In this document: one piece after another, positions 9,567-18,033 of the stretch
Layout: each line of letters starts with the position of its first letter
How positions within the stretch are numbered: position 1 is the first letter of the stretch
NCBI GenBank assembly: GCA_025355385.1
Contig: JANXZS010000123.1
Span: forward strand, 1-35,675
Origin: Acidobacteriaceae bacterium
GTDB taxonomy: Bacteria > Acidobacteriota > Terriglobia > Terriglobales > Acidobacteriaceae
Length of the DNA: 35,675 bases
Direction of reading: 5' to 3'
Position numbers and translations under genes: made by a program
Notes under the pieces: generated by a model
What the model was told of the DNA's origin: nothing
The model's input: only the letters and a program-made list of their open reading frames with translations
The model's database searches: none

Positions 9567-11123
9567 TTACTCCTCCCAGGCCAGATTGAACGGCCAGATG
9601 AAGTAGGCCCCGGAAGGAATGTCCACCGGTGTACTGGGAATCCGCAATAGTTCTCCCGGCAGCTTAACAACGAATTGCGTCGCCCTGCGCACAGGCATAG
9701 TGGAGTCACGAACATAGTTGTTGATAAATAGGAAACCCTGATCGTTCTTGCAACGGACGGATGCACGCATCACCGATAGGTCGGCCGGGCTTTTCGCGAG
9801 CGTTACCGGAGCGTGCGGAATCATGGATGCAAGATACGAACCATAGTCATTCAAAAAGTAGTTGAATAACTTGAGCTTTTTGAAGGACTTACGCTCCTCC
9901 CCAAATTCACTCAAAGGTGCCTGAAAATCGTAGGACTTCACCGGGACATCAGTTGGATAACCAGTGACTTGGGATTCCTGCAGAGTGGATAGTTCGCCGT
10001 CGGGGTTTTCACCACCCTGGAACATATACAACCCGTATAAATTAACGCCCGAGCCAAGCATCACTGGGTACATCGCTGCGACATCGTCTGCCGTGATAAC
10101 TGGACGACGATGATAGGTGTCCTGTACTCCTCCGCCCATCTCAGCAGTTAGGAATGGCGTCGCTTCATCCGTAGGTTTGGAACTAGCACTGACGGCTTTC
10201 GCTACCATCGCGCCCATGTTTCCAGAGGCCCGATTGCCAAAGCGGAAGAGATAGACTTCGCTGGCAGGAAGCACCTCCAGCGAGGAATCCCACGGTGCGT
10301 CGGGATAGCCACCAAAGACAGGAAGCACCTCCGACCGCGGAATTGCTGCGTCATCCCATCCAGTTATGGTGTAGAGCGGAACATCAAGCCCACTCTTCCT
10401 CGCCAGCTTCTTGAGGGTAAGAATATGTTCTTTTCCCGCTCCCGTACCTTGGCTGCTGTATTCATTCTCCAGTTGGATCCCGATAACGGGCCCGCCATCT
10501 TTCCAAAGCAATCCTTTCAACTGCGTTCCGATCTGTCCGAAGTAGCGCTCTACATAGGATAAATAAGCCGGGTCGTTGCAACGTGTCTTCGAGTTTTTTA
10601 CCAACCAGTCGGGAAATCCGCCATTCCGCGCCTCCCCGTGCGCCCAGGGGCCGACCCGCGGATACACATACATTCCGTGCTTCGCACATAGTTCCACAAA
10701 ATGCCGGAGATCTCGCTGCCCGATCCAATTAAATTTCCCCTCGATCTCCTCGTGGTGAATCCAGAAGATGTACGTCGCAATAATCTGCACTCCATCTGCC
10801 TTCATCTTCAGAATCTCTTCTTCCCATCGCTCCTCGGGATAGCGGGAATAGTGGAACTCGCCCATCACCGGCAGCCACGGCTTCCCATTCAGCGTAAGAT
10901 AGCGGGCGTTCAGGCCAATTGTGTCGCCGGTTGGAGAAGTAGCGACTCCGCCGTGAAAGTCTGCCGTTGGTGGCTCTGCAAAAGGCTCGCTGGCATCGAT
11001 TGTCATAGAGTTTTGGGAGGTGGGAGTTGCTTGCGCGGACCAAAACATTGGCAAGACAAAGAGGCAGCAGAAGGCAAGAATGCTATAGGCTGTCGAAATG
11101 AACGACCCGGGGCTTGCTGGCAT
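9567..11123 (-). CDS. GH35 beta-galactosidase, catalytic N-terminal part
   Basis: This 518-residue frame is the intact first part of the interrupted GH35 gene. Residues 1-32 are a signal peptide (hydrophobic core ILAFCCLFVLPMF), so the enzyme is exported. The GH35 barrel covers about residues 75-400, with GEFHYSRYPEERWEEE at the first strand, the acid/base glutamate E221 in ENEY and the nucleophile E328 in TAEMGGG. The ATG has GAGG five bases upstream (TTGAGGATCGAATG), a good ribosome site. The frame ends abruptly in NLAWEE where the accessory domains should continue. If made, the truncated protein would have a barrel but no C-terminal beta-sandwich domains, so its stability is doubtful. Confidence 0.85.
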   Translation of the reverse strand: MPASPGSFISTAYSILAFCCLFVLPMFWSAQATPTSQNSMTIDASEPFAEPPTADFHGGVATSPTGDTIGLNARYLTLNGKPWLPVMGEFHYSRYPEERWEEEILKMKADGVQIIATYIFWIHHEEIEGKFNWIGQRDLRHFVELCAKHGMYVYPRVGPWAHGEARNGGFPDWLVKNSKTRCNDPAYLSYVERYFGQIGTQLKGLLWKDGGPVIGIQLENEYSSQGTGAGKEHILTLKKLARKSGLDVPLYTITGWDDAAIPRSEVLPVFGGYPDAPWDSSLEVLPASEVYLFRFGNRASGNMGAMVAKAVSASSKPTDEATPFLTAEMGGGVQDTYHRRPVITADDVAAMYPVMLGSGVNLYGLYMFQGGENPDGELSTLQESQVTGYPTDVPVKSYDFQAPLSEFGEERKSFKKLKLFNYFLNDYGSYLASMIPHAPVTLAKSPADLSVMRASVRCKNDQGFLFINNYVRDSTMPVRRATQFVVKLPGELLRIPSTPVDIPSGAYFIWPFNLAWEE

Positions 11124-11235
11124 TCGATCCTCAAACTTTCATCGGCACGGTGGAGGGAGTTTCAACGATGGTAAGCCTGCACTGGTCAGAGCACAAAAGC
11201 CGATTTGGCCTCTTGCCTGAGTGCAACATTACGCC

Positions 11236-11293
11236 ACGGTTCCGTCCAGCATCGCGGTTGTACAGTAGGAACCGTAAGTTGGTAACCGCGATG
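11236..11293. promoter_or_regulatory. Interleaved inverted repeats between the divergent GH35 and esterase genes
   Basis: Two perfect inverted repeats are interlocked in the 203-base divergent region. ACGGTTCC (11236-11243) matches GGAACCGT (11268-11275), and CATCGCGGTT (11250-11259) matches AACCGCGATG (11284-11293). All four arms contain the core CGGTT or its complement AACCG, so they could be four operator half-sites for one regulator. The last arm ends 33 bases before the esterase ATG, a position that could block transcription or fold in the leader RNA. Confidence 0.5.
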
Positions 11294-11326
11294 TGACGGC
11301 GCCCGGCAAATTTATGAGGTGACTAG

Positions 11327-12415
11327 ATGAGTGATAGCCGACGTAATTCGATGCTCTTCAAAACGATGGCATTCGCGACAGGCGCATTGTTGTTCAACAC
11401 GGTTTGCCTGGGGCAGCAGGTGCAATCAGTGCCCTTGCCGAGTGCGGACACAAGCCTGATCTCCGCCGATGGCACAGCCCACGTCACGCGGATCGTTCCC
11501 GTTCCCACGACCGTCAGTCCAGAGGCGCGGAAGCTGTTGGCGCGACCCGCGTCGGACCGAGCGGTGGCGGAATCTTTGGCGGATCGCCGCCGCAAGACGG
11601 ACGAATGGCAGACGCGGGCTGGTGAAGCTTTTCGAGCGCTTTACCCGGTGAACGTCACTTCACAAACCATTGCGGGCGTGCCCACACGAGTGATCACGCC
11701 GCTGACGACGCCTGAAAATAAGCGGGACCGGGTGCTGATCAACGTGCATGGCGGCGGCTTCAATTCGGATTCTGGTTCGTTCACGGAGACGATCCCGCTA
11801 GCCAACATGACGCAGACAAAAGTCGTTGCTGTGCTCTATCGACTGGCTCCCGAACACCCATTCCCCGCCGCGATCGACGATACCGTTGCCGTCTACCGCG
11901 AGCTGTTAAAGACCTACAGGCCGGAGAAAATTGGATTGTACGGAACCTCTGCAGGTGCCATTTTAACGGCGGAGGTGACGGTGCGCTTGCGCCAACTCGG
12001 TCTTCCGCTACCCAAAGCCCTCGGAATTTTCTCCGGTATGGGCGACTTCAGCCAGCCCGGCGACTCTGAAGCGCTATATGCGCTCAACGGGTTCTCCGGC
12101 CATCTTGACCCGCCACTGCCGCACCCCGACAGGCAAATCGAATATGCCGGACATATTGAACTTAAGGATCCGGTATTGTCACCTCTTTATGCCAACCTGA
12201 ATGGACTGCCGCCTACACTTTTTATCACCAGTGGCCGCGATCTGTTGCTCAGCGGGACGACAATCCTGCACCGTGCGTTTCTTCGTTCTGGCGTGGACGC
12301 AAGACTCATCGTCTTCGAGGCACTGCCCCATGCTTTCTGGAACGACGCTGCCCTGCCGGAGACCAAGGAGGCCAACAGCTTCATGGCAACATTCTTTGAC
12401 CGTGCGATGGAGTAA
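11327..12415 (+). CDS. Secreted alpha/beta-hydrolase, HSL-family (acetyl)esterase
   Basis: A 362-residue serine esterase of the hormone-sensitive-lipase (alpha/beta-hydrolase fold-3) family, which cleaves short-chain esters such as acetyl groups. The oxyanion motif HGGGF is at residues 141-145, the nucleophile elbow GTSAG at 206-210 (S208), the acid is probably D305 in SGRDLLL and the histidine H335 in LPHAFW; these complete a catalytic triad. A hydrophobic N-terminus (MLFKTMAFATGALLFNTVCLGQ) is a signal peptide, so it probably works in the periplasm or outside. The ATG has a strong GAGGTGA ribosome site. A start at the internal ATG at residue 9 is possible. It is divergent from the GH35 gene, and removal of acetyl substituents from glycans is a reasonable but unproven role. 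Confidence 0.85.
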   Translation: MSDSRRNSMLFKTMAFATGALLFNTVCLGQQVQSVPLPSADTSLISADGTAHVTRIVPVPTTVSPEARKLLARPASDRAVAESLADRRRKTDEWQTRAGEAFRALYPVNVTSQTIAGVPTRVITPLTTPENKRDRVLINVHGGGFNSDSGSFTETIPLANMTQTKVVAVLYRLAPEHPFPAAIDDTVAVYRELLKTYRPEKIGLYGTSAGAILTAEVTVRLRQLGLPLPKALGIFSGMGDFSQPGDSEALYALNGFSGHLDPPLPHPDRQIEYAGHIELKDPVLSPLYANLNGLPPTLFITSGRDLLLSGTTILHRAFLRSGVDARLIVFEALPHAFWNDAALPETKEANSFMATFFDRAME

Positions 12416-13171
12416 TCCCGTCACTCCGCCAACTGCGTAGATCATAATGTGCAGTGAATTGCGAACGTTGAACGCTTGCAGATTCCCGCTTACGTAGCAC
12501 TGTTGTTTGTCAAGCCCAGGAACAGGGGGCACCGCCGCTTGCCTCTTCGCTGAGAATGCTATGCAGGTTGCCTTGTCCCCGTTGGCGCTCCGCCGGTGGA
12601 AACCGAAGATGTGTCGGTTGTGTCTGCGCCAATTTTTTTGCCCTTGATTTTAGCCCAACTCAGTCACCTGGCCCTGTTACTTCCTGACCACTGTCGTACT
12701 CGACAGAAGCTATATATCTCGACTAATAGCGGAGCGTTAACTATTCCGGCACAGTGCGCAGCGTTTTTTTAATGCACGATTCGAACTTTTTCTTTATATT
12801 TTAATTAGTTAACGCATCAAGTGGGCGGGCCCTTGAATGTCCCTTTTTTCAAGCTTCCGGTGCGACACCTGTCGCTAACCTGCAGCCCACTGTTTCACTA
12901 GAGAACAGCATCGTGCCACACTTCGAAAAGCGAATCGGTCGCCCAATTATTTTCTTTTAGATCCCGAAGTTAACGTGCTCCGCGCGACACGCTCTCAGTG
13001 GAAAAATAGCTCGAGTTCTTTGCCTCTATGGTGCGAAAAGCCTCTACGCGGACGCTGACTGCATCGACTTTTTTTGAGAAACGGCGTCGCATTACCAGAC
13101 CGGCAGCGATCAGACGCAGCATTTGGCCGCAGAAGTGCATAGACCTAAGCGAACGAACAAAGGGAGTGTCC
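12416..13171. other. AT-rich 750-base intergenic region upstream of the polysaccharide gene
   Basis: I find no convincing gene here. The part from about 12640 to 12970 is clearly lower in GC than the flanks and has T-runs (12631-12637, 12764-12770, 12844-12849). A CTTGAA/TTCAAG inverted repeat lies at 12832-12853. The frame open from the ATG at 13028 was rejected as the start of the next gene because its 48 extra residues are basic, non-hydrophobic and lack a ribosome site. The stretch may be a long leader or multi-site promoter of the sugar transferase gene. Confidence 0.5.
12734..12975. promoter_or_regulatory. Three AGTTAACG sites upstream of the polysaccharide-initiating transferase
   Basis: The 8-mer AGTTAACG or its complement occurs at 12735-12742 (CGTTAACT), 12807-12814 and 12968-12975. 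The first two form a perfect 10-bp inverted repeat (GCGTTAACTA at 12734-12743, TAGTTAACGC at 12806-12815) with a 62-base spacer. The shared GTTAAC core looks like a dimeric regulator site. No regulator is identified in the window. Confidence 0.4.
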
Positions 13172-14698
13172 ATGGAAGCCAATAGGAAAAAGGTTGCGTC
13201 TCAGGGTGTTTTTCCAGATCACTTCTCGGGCCCCTTCCCAGAGCCGGGGTGCCAGGAATCCGCTCCTGGCCTGGCACGAGGTCTTATCGGGGTGGTCGGC
13301 CCCCTTTGTGGAACCATGGATATCCTGGTTCTGAGCCTCTCCCTGCTGGTTCTGGTTGTAGCGCCTTACTTTTCCCAGCATGTAATCGGCTTCAGCGATT
13401 TCCTCACGCTGCGCTTCTCCATCAAAAATTTCGTAGTTGTGCTCGTCTGCTGGGCTGCATGGCGCGCAATCCTCTGGTCCTCCGGGCTTTACACGGAAAT
13501 GTCCTTTGGGTCGCTGCGTGGCCTGATCCGTCAGACTGCGATTGCCTCCGCCTGCTGCTCCGCTATCGCCGGCATTGTCTTGCTCTTTCGCAATCGCGGA
13601 GAGCGTACCCTGACTTTCGTGCTAGGGTTCTGGGCGCTCAGCTTTGGCTTCATGCTTCTCGGTCGAGCAATCGTCATGTTCCATCATGCGTACATCAGGC
13701 CGCACTTCCGCACCGAAAGGAATCTGATTGTGGTCGGCAGTGGCCCCCGCGCCCAGAGGATGTATGTGGACCTGCTTTCCCATCCGGAATGGAACTATGT
13801 CTTGCTGGGGTTCGTCGACTCCGATCCGCAGGATACGCTGGCTGTCAGCAACCGGATCTTGGGTGGCTTCCAGGATCTGGAAGAGATTCTCATGCGGCAC
13901 GTCGTGGACGAAGTCGTAATCGCACTGCCGATGAAGACGATGTACAACGAGATCGAGCAGACAATTGCGATATGCGAGCGGGCTGGTGTCCAGTCTCAAT
14001 ACACCACGGATCTCTTCAAGACATCGGTGACCAAGCGCCGATACACCGACAGGAACGAGCCCAACCGCGTTATCTTGCAGATGGTTCATCACGACCATCG
14101 TCGCTACTTCAAGCGCGCACTGGATATTCTGGCTGCTTTCGTAGGCATCGTCCTGCTTTTGCCGGTCTTTCTGATTGCGGCGATTGCCATCAAACTCACC
14201 AGCAAGGGGCCGGTCATCTTCAAGCAGGAGAGATACGGCCTGAATAAGCGCAAGTTCAACATGTACAAGTTTCGCAGCATGGTGATCGACGCTGAGGCAC
14301 TTCAGGCGCAGCTTGAGCACCTGAATGAGACGACCGGTCCCGCTTTCAAAATAAAGAAGGACCCACGGGTAACCAGGCTCGGCGCATTCATGCGTAAACT
14401 GTCAATCGACGAATTGCCCCAATTCTTCAACGTCATCAAGGGTGACATGTCGCTGGTTGGCCCGCGGCCATTACCTACGCGCGATGTGACGCGCTTTTCT
14501 GAAGCATGGTTGATGCGGCGCTTCAGCGTTAAGCCGGGTCTCACTTGTCTCTGGCAGATCACCGGGCGCAGCGATACCACATTCGACCGTTGGATCCAGC
14601 TGGATCTGGAGTACATCGATCAATGGTCTTTTATTCTTGACCTGAAGATATTGGCGATGACAGTACCGGCAGTCTTAAGGGGCAGAGGAGCCGCCTGA
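13172..14698 (+). CDS. Undecaprenyl-phosphate sugar phosphotransferase (exopolysaccharide-initiating)
   Basis: A 508-residue membrane enzyme of the WbaP/WcaJ type, which transfers a sugar 1-phosphate from a nucleotide sugar to undecaprenyl phosphate, the first step in exopolysaccharide or capsule synthesis. Order: about four N-terminal membrane helices (residues 45-170), a Rossmann-like domain (LIVVGSGPRAQRMYVDLL near 185-205), a further helix (DILAAFVGIVLLLPVFLIAA), then the catalytic sugar-transferase domain with YKFRSM, the DE dyad at D413-E414 in IDELPQ and GDMSLVGPRP. I chose ATG 13172 because GGGAG lies just upstream and the longer frame adds non-coding-looking residues. It stands alone on its strand, without other polysaccharide genes here; it may be an orphan initiating enzyme. 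The sugar (glucose, galactose or other) cannot be read from the sequence. Confidence 0.88.
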   Translation: MEANRKKVASQGVFPDHFSGPFPEPGCQESAPGLARGLIGVVGPLCGTMDILVLSLSLLVLVVAPYFSQHVIGFSDFLTLRFSIKNFVVVLVCWAAWRAILWSSGLYTEMSFGSLRGLIRQTAIASACCSAIAGIVLLFRNRGERTLTFVLGFWALSFGFMLLGRAIVMFHHAYIRPHFRTERNLIVVGSGPRAQRMYVDLLSHPEWNYVLLGFVDSDPQDTLAVSNRILGGFQDLEEILMRHVVDEVVIALPMKTMYNEIEQTIAICERAGVQSQYTTDLFKTSVTKRRYTDRNEPNRVILQMVHHDHRRYFKRALDILAAFVGIVLLLPVFLIAAIAIKLTSKGPVIFKQERYGLNKRKFNMYKFRSMVIDAEALQAQLEHLNETTGPAFKIKKDPRVTRLGAFMRKLSIDELPQFFNVIKGDMSLVGPRPLPTRDVTRFSEAWLMRRFSVKPGLTCLWQITGRSDTTFDRWIQLDLEYIDQWSFILDLKILAMTVPAVLRGRGAA

Positions 14699-14722
14699 GA
14701 CCGTAGGGACAACTTTCCAGTC

Positions 14723-14738
14723 CAGCATAAGAATGCTG
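14723..14738. terminator. Possible hairpin between convergent sugar transferase and nadK genes
   Basis: CAGCAT and ATGCTG form a 6-bp stem with the tetraloop AAGA in the 100-base convergent gap. There is no T-tract, so intrinsic termination is doubtful. No better hairpin was found in this gap. Confidence 0.25.
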
Positions 14739-14797
14739 CTGGCTTTGCGAACATCATCGTCGGAGCTCCCGCACGGAGTCTGAGACATTCGCCGGCT

Positions 14798-15655
14798 CTA
14801 TCGTTCGCCCCACTTCAGCTTGGAACGCAGTACGTCGAAGAAGCCAGTGGCGCCCAGGCGGACGAGCTTGACACTGTGTTCTGAGCGCCGGCAATGAAGT
14901 TCGTCCCCCACACGGAGCTGAATAGCCGCCTGACCATCAATCGTTAGAAAAGTCTGGTCCGGAACTCCTTCGATGCTAACGCTTACTTCCGAATCACCTC
15001 GCACCACCATCGGCCTGATCGTCAACAGATGCGGGCACACCGGTGTGATCACCATCGCATCCACATTGGGGACGAGGATAGGACCATTCGCCGAAAGCGT
15101 ATAGGCTGTTGAGCCTGTGGGCGTAGAGACAATCACCCCATCCGCGCGAAAAGTAGCAGCCACCTGGTCGAACAGCTTGATCGTAAACTCTCCCATGCGT
15201 GCGATGGCGCCCTTTGAAACTACAACATCGTTCAGCGCTTCATAGGACTGGTCAAGTTTGCCGTGGCGGAAAAGCTCGGCGTGAAGCATGGCTCGCGATT
15301 CAATCGTGCAGCAGTCCTCGCACCAGCCCTCGAGCGTCGAGTACAAGTCCGCCAGCCGCACCTCTGTCAGAAATCCCAGCGAGCCAAGGTTGACGCTGAG
15401 GATGGGTATATTTGACTTGGCAAAGACGCGCGCCGCTGCCAGCAGTGTTCCATCTCCACCCAGCACCACCACCAGCTCTGGATGCGCAGCAGGCATTTCG
15501 TGCCGCGCCAGAATGCGCGCCTCCCGCGTGTAGTTGCCGCTCACCGGATCGAGAATCGGATCATACCCGTGGGCCTTCATCCATAAAATCAGCTCAGGGA
15601 GCAGCGTGGACAGTTCTTCTTTTTGCGGTTTGGAGATGATTGCTACAGATCGCAT
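14798..15655 (-). CDS. nadK: NAD kinase
   Basis: A 285-residue cytoplasmic kinase that phosphorylates NAD to NADP using ATP or polyphosphate. The GGDGT motif at residues 66-70, NLGSLGFLTEV, the ALNDVVVSKG segment and STPTGSTAYTLSANGP are the conserved nucleotide-binding and catalytic blocks of the family. The length is typical. The start ATG at 15655 overlaps the end of tlyA by 13 bases and is preceded by GAAGG, which indicates translational coupling; the longer open frame upstream is only the tlyA region read in another frame. A tlyA-nadK order is common in bacteria. Confidence 0.93.
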   Translation of the reverse strand: MRSVAIISKPQKEELSTLLPELILWMKAHGYDPILDPVSGNYTREARILARHEMPAAHPELVVVLGGDGTLLAAARVFAKSNIPILSVNLGSLGFLTEVRLADLYSTLEGWCEDCCTIESRAMLHAELFRHGKLDQSYEALNDVVVSKGAIARMGEFTIKLFDQVAATFRADGVIVSTPTGSTAYTLSANGPILVPNVDAMVITPVCPHLLTIRPMVVRGDSEVSVSIEGVPDQTFLTIDGQAAIQLRVGDELHCRRSEHSVKLVRLGATGFFDVLRSKLKWGER

Positions 15656-16452
15656 GAGACCTTCAGTGTAATGGAGGGAACTGCCTCCACGCTGAGCTGG
15701 GCGCTTTCTGTGCCAAAATTTGCGTGCAACAGAAATTCCTTGTTGCCTTTCGCGCCGGTAATAGGGGAATCGATCACCGCAACGCCTCTGGCGCCCAGCT
15801 CCACGACGCACTGGCGAACACGGTGGATTGCAAGCTGATGAGCGGCAGGGTCACGGACGATTCCACCCTTGCCAATGTGCTCCCTGCCCGCCTCGAATTG
15901 AGGCTTAATGAGTACCACTGCTTCGAACGCATCCGCCAGGCTGCCCAGAATTGAGGCAACAACCGGAGGAAGTAGCAGTGTAGCCGAGATGAAGGAGACA
16001 TCCATCGAGAGAAAAGTGATGCCCGCGGGAAGTTGACCGGCTGCAAGAAGCCTGGCGTTGGTTCTCTCCATCAATTGGACGCGCGCGTCGGATCGTAGCG
16101 ATTGAGCAATTTGACCGTATCCGGTATCGACAGCAAGGACACGCCGCGCTCCGTGCTGCAACATGCAGTCGCTAAAACCCCCCGTTGAGGCTCCAACATC
16201 AAGACAGAAGCGATCCCTCAGATCGATCTTCCAGTGAGCCAGCCCTGCCTCCAGCTTGAGTCCACCACGGCTTACGTACCGCAATTCTTCGCCCAGTAGG
16301 CGAAAGACCGCGTCCTCTGGAACCGAAGCGCCTGGCTTCTCAATCTTTTGCTCGTTCACCAGGACGCGCCCGGCGAGGATCATGGCATGGGCGCGTTCGC
16401 GCGTCGTAATCACTCCCCGCTCCACCAGCAGTTTGTCCAGCCTCGTCTTCAT
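15643..16452 (-). CDS. tlyA: TlyA-family rRNA (cytidine-2'-O)-methyltransferase
   Basis: A 269-residue protein, the normal length of TlyA, which 2'-O-methylates cytidines in ribosomal RNA with S-adenosylmethionine; older annotations call it hemolysin. An S4 RNA-binding domain occupies about residues 1-65 (RLDKLLVERG, GRVLVNEQKI). The FtsJ/RrmJ-like methyltransferase domain follows, with CLDVGASTGGFSDCMLQ as the cofactor-binding motif and VDTGYGQ after it. It begins 11 bases after the stop of the beta-propeller lipoprotein gene and overlaps nadK, so all three are probably one operon. Confidence 0.92.
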   Translation of the reverse strand: MKTRLDKLLVERGVITTRERAHAMILAGRVLVNEQKIEKPGASVPEDAVFRLLGEELRYVSRGGLKLEAGLAHWKIDLRDRFCLDVGASTGGFSDCMLQHGARRVLAVDTGYGQIAQSLRSDARVQLMERTNARLLAAGQLPAGITFLSMDVSFISATLLLPPVVASILGSLADAFEAVVLIKPQFEAGREHIGKGGIVRDPAAHQLAIHRVRQCVVELGARGVAVIDSPITGAKGNKEFLLHANFGTESAQLSVEAVPSITLKVSCDL

Positions 16453-16463
16453 TGGCTAAAAGT

Positions 16464-17819
16464 CTAGGGAGTTCCGGAACCGAGGGTACGACTGGCGTTA
16501 ATCGTATTGCTACCGCCGGCGCTCTGACCGCTTGCGCGCAATTCAACTACCCATCCCGGCAGTTGCACCGTAGCGGTTATAGCATCGGTGTCGGTGCGGA
16601 TAATCGTCACCTGCGGGCTGGTAGGCGAGGTCACGTAGACCTTCCCAATTAACGCATTCGACACCGCAGCGACGGATCGCGGCTGATCCATCACCTTGAT
16701 CACCTTCTTCACCTTGAAACTCGTCATATCGATGATGCTGACGGTACCATCTCCCTGGTTGGCGGTATAAGCGCGGCTGCCATCCTGCAGCACGGCAACC
16801 GTCGAAGGATGATTGCCCACCGGAACCGTGGCAAGCACGTTGCCGAATGTGGATGAATTATTGCCAAAAACATCGGTGGAGATGTCGATAAAGCTGACGG
16901 TATTCGAATCGTAGTTGGCCGTCACGAGGATGCTTGCCTTCTGGTAAATCTCCGCGTAGACCGGCCCACCGCCAACTGCAAACGTCTGGCAATTGAAGGT
17001 GCAGGGTTTGTGGTCTGAGCCGAAGGTCTGCTCATTGAGTTGGTTCGTCTGACCATCAATTACCGATACCGTTCCGCTGCCGCGATTGAGGATAAACACG
17101 CGGCGATTATCAGCGGAGACTACTCCGAACACTGGGCAGACGCCAACCGGAAGTACGTTCGAAACGGTGTTAGTAGACGACTCGATCGAGTAGACTTGGC
17201 CGTTCACGTTCTGCGATGGCGCGTTGCATGTGTTCGGTGCCAGCATCTGACTGATCGCGTACACGCGCTGACCGGAGGAATTCCCCACCACCGTCGCTGG
17301 CCCCAGTCCTACAGGAATCGCCTGCTTGAGCGAGACCGGGCTTCCAGTCAGGTAGTCAACTTCGTTATTCGCCGTATCCGCCAGAAAAACGGAGCCCACC
17401 GCCGACAACACGTTCCCTGGCGTCGTGCTTTTCAGCAACGTGGTCACTGCAACGTTCTTCGTCATCAGGCCGGCGGTCACCGGAAAGGAGCTTAGAGTTT
17501 GATCGTGGTTGATGGTGTAAGCCTCGCCCCCGCTTGGGCTCAGCGCGAAACCGATGGGACCGGGACCTATGATTGCCTGGGCCAGAATACTGTCGCCTGA
17601 AAAGTCTAGAATCGTGGCGACACCGGCCGTCTGAGGATCAGGACTCGCACCCGGCGCATTCTGTTGGGAGACGACTGCAATCAACGTTGACGGCTGGGCT
17701 GGCGGCCCGGTCGGATTGATCGGATTAACCACGGGCCTGTAGGTACTTCCACAACCGCAAACCGCCGCAAGCATCAGCAACCCGCCGGCTGAAAACCATG
17801 GGCGCTTCCGCCCTGCCAT
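16464..17819 (-). CDS. YVTN-type beta-propeller lipoprotein
   Basis: A predicted exported lipoprotein of 451 residues with repeated beta-propeller blades. The N-terminus MAGRKRPWFSAGGLLML is followed by VCGC, a plausible lipobox, then a proline-rich linker (NPINPTGPPAQPS). Repeats carrying phrases such as SGTVSVIDGQTNQ, SNTVSFIDISTD and DGTVSIIDMTS recur about every 45 residues, as in YVTN/40-residue surface propellers. It probably folds as one six- or seven-bladed propeller in the periplasm or on the cell surface, with a binding or scaffold role; no catalytic residues are seen. I chose ATG 17819 over the longer frame (to 18035) because those extra residues lack coding character and would bury the signal peptide. 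The ribosome site is weak. Confidence 0.75.
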   Translation of the reverse strand: MAGRKRPWFSAGGLLMLAAVCGCGSTYRPVVNPINPTGPPAQPSTLIAVVSQQNAPGASPDPQTAGVATILDFSGDSILAQAIIGPGPIGFALSPSGGEAYTINHDQTLSSFPVTAGLMTKNVAVTTLLKSTTPGNVLSAVGSVFLADTANNEVDYLTGSPVSLKQAIPVGLGPATVVGNSSGQRVYAISQMLAPNTCNAPSQNVNGQVYSIESSTNTVSNVLPVGVCPVFGVVSADNRRVFILNRGSGTVSVIDGQTNQLNEQTFGSDHKPCTFNCQTFAVGGGPVYAEIYQKASILVTANYDSNTVSFIDISTDVFGNNSSTFGNVLATVPVGNHPSTVAVLQDGSRAYTANQGDGTVSIIDMTSFKVKKVIKVMDQPRSVAAVSNALIGKVYVTSPTSPQVTIIRTDTDAITATVQLPGWVVELRASGQSAGGSNTINASRTLGSGTP

Positions 17820-18033
17820 ACTCAACACTCTTGAATACCTCACTTGAACTCTCAAAGCATGCTGAAGCGATTCCACTTCAGGCGATCCAAATTGGCAGAG
17901 CCTGCGCGGCTGCTGCGCCGGAAAGCCGCACTCCGCTACTCTGACAAAGGCACACCAGAGCAGAAATACTGTAGAAACATGATTGTAAATCACGGAAGGC
18001 ACTCGGGGTTGAGACTGGACCGAGAACACGCAC

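Larger units (their letters stand above)
8605..11123 (-). pseudogene. GH35 beta-galactosidase, interrupted by a one-base frameshift
   Basis: Two adjacent minus-strand frames together encode one secreted GH35 beta-galactosidase of about 839 residues, which would remove terminal beta-galactose from oligosaccharides. The first frame holds the signal peptide and catalytic barrel and stops at 9567, right after the residues PFNLAWEE. The second frame, read through the same bases, gives LGGVRIKYSTAQ, the normal continuation of these enzymes after PFNLD. One extra base in the CTGGCCTGG stretch (about 9582-9590) would restore an uninterrupted gene reading FNL-x-LGGV. The second frame has no convincing start of its own, only a TTG inside the domain. 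The lesion may be a real inactivating deletion or a sequencing error. All catalytic residues lie upstream of it. Confidence 0.8.

Noticed and set aside
12416-13171. Possible tRNA or small coding gene in the long gap
   Set aside because: I found no cloverleaf-type pairing or T-loop sequence, and no frame with a ribosome site and coding character.
13249-14247. 332-residue open frame overlapping the sugar transferase gene
   Set aside because: It lies in another frame of a well-recognised enzyme gene and its residues are arginine/cysteine-rich without family motifs.
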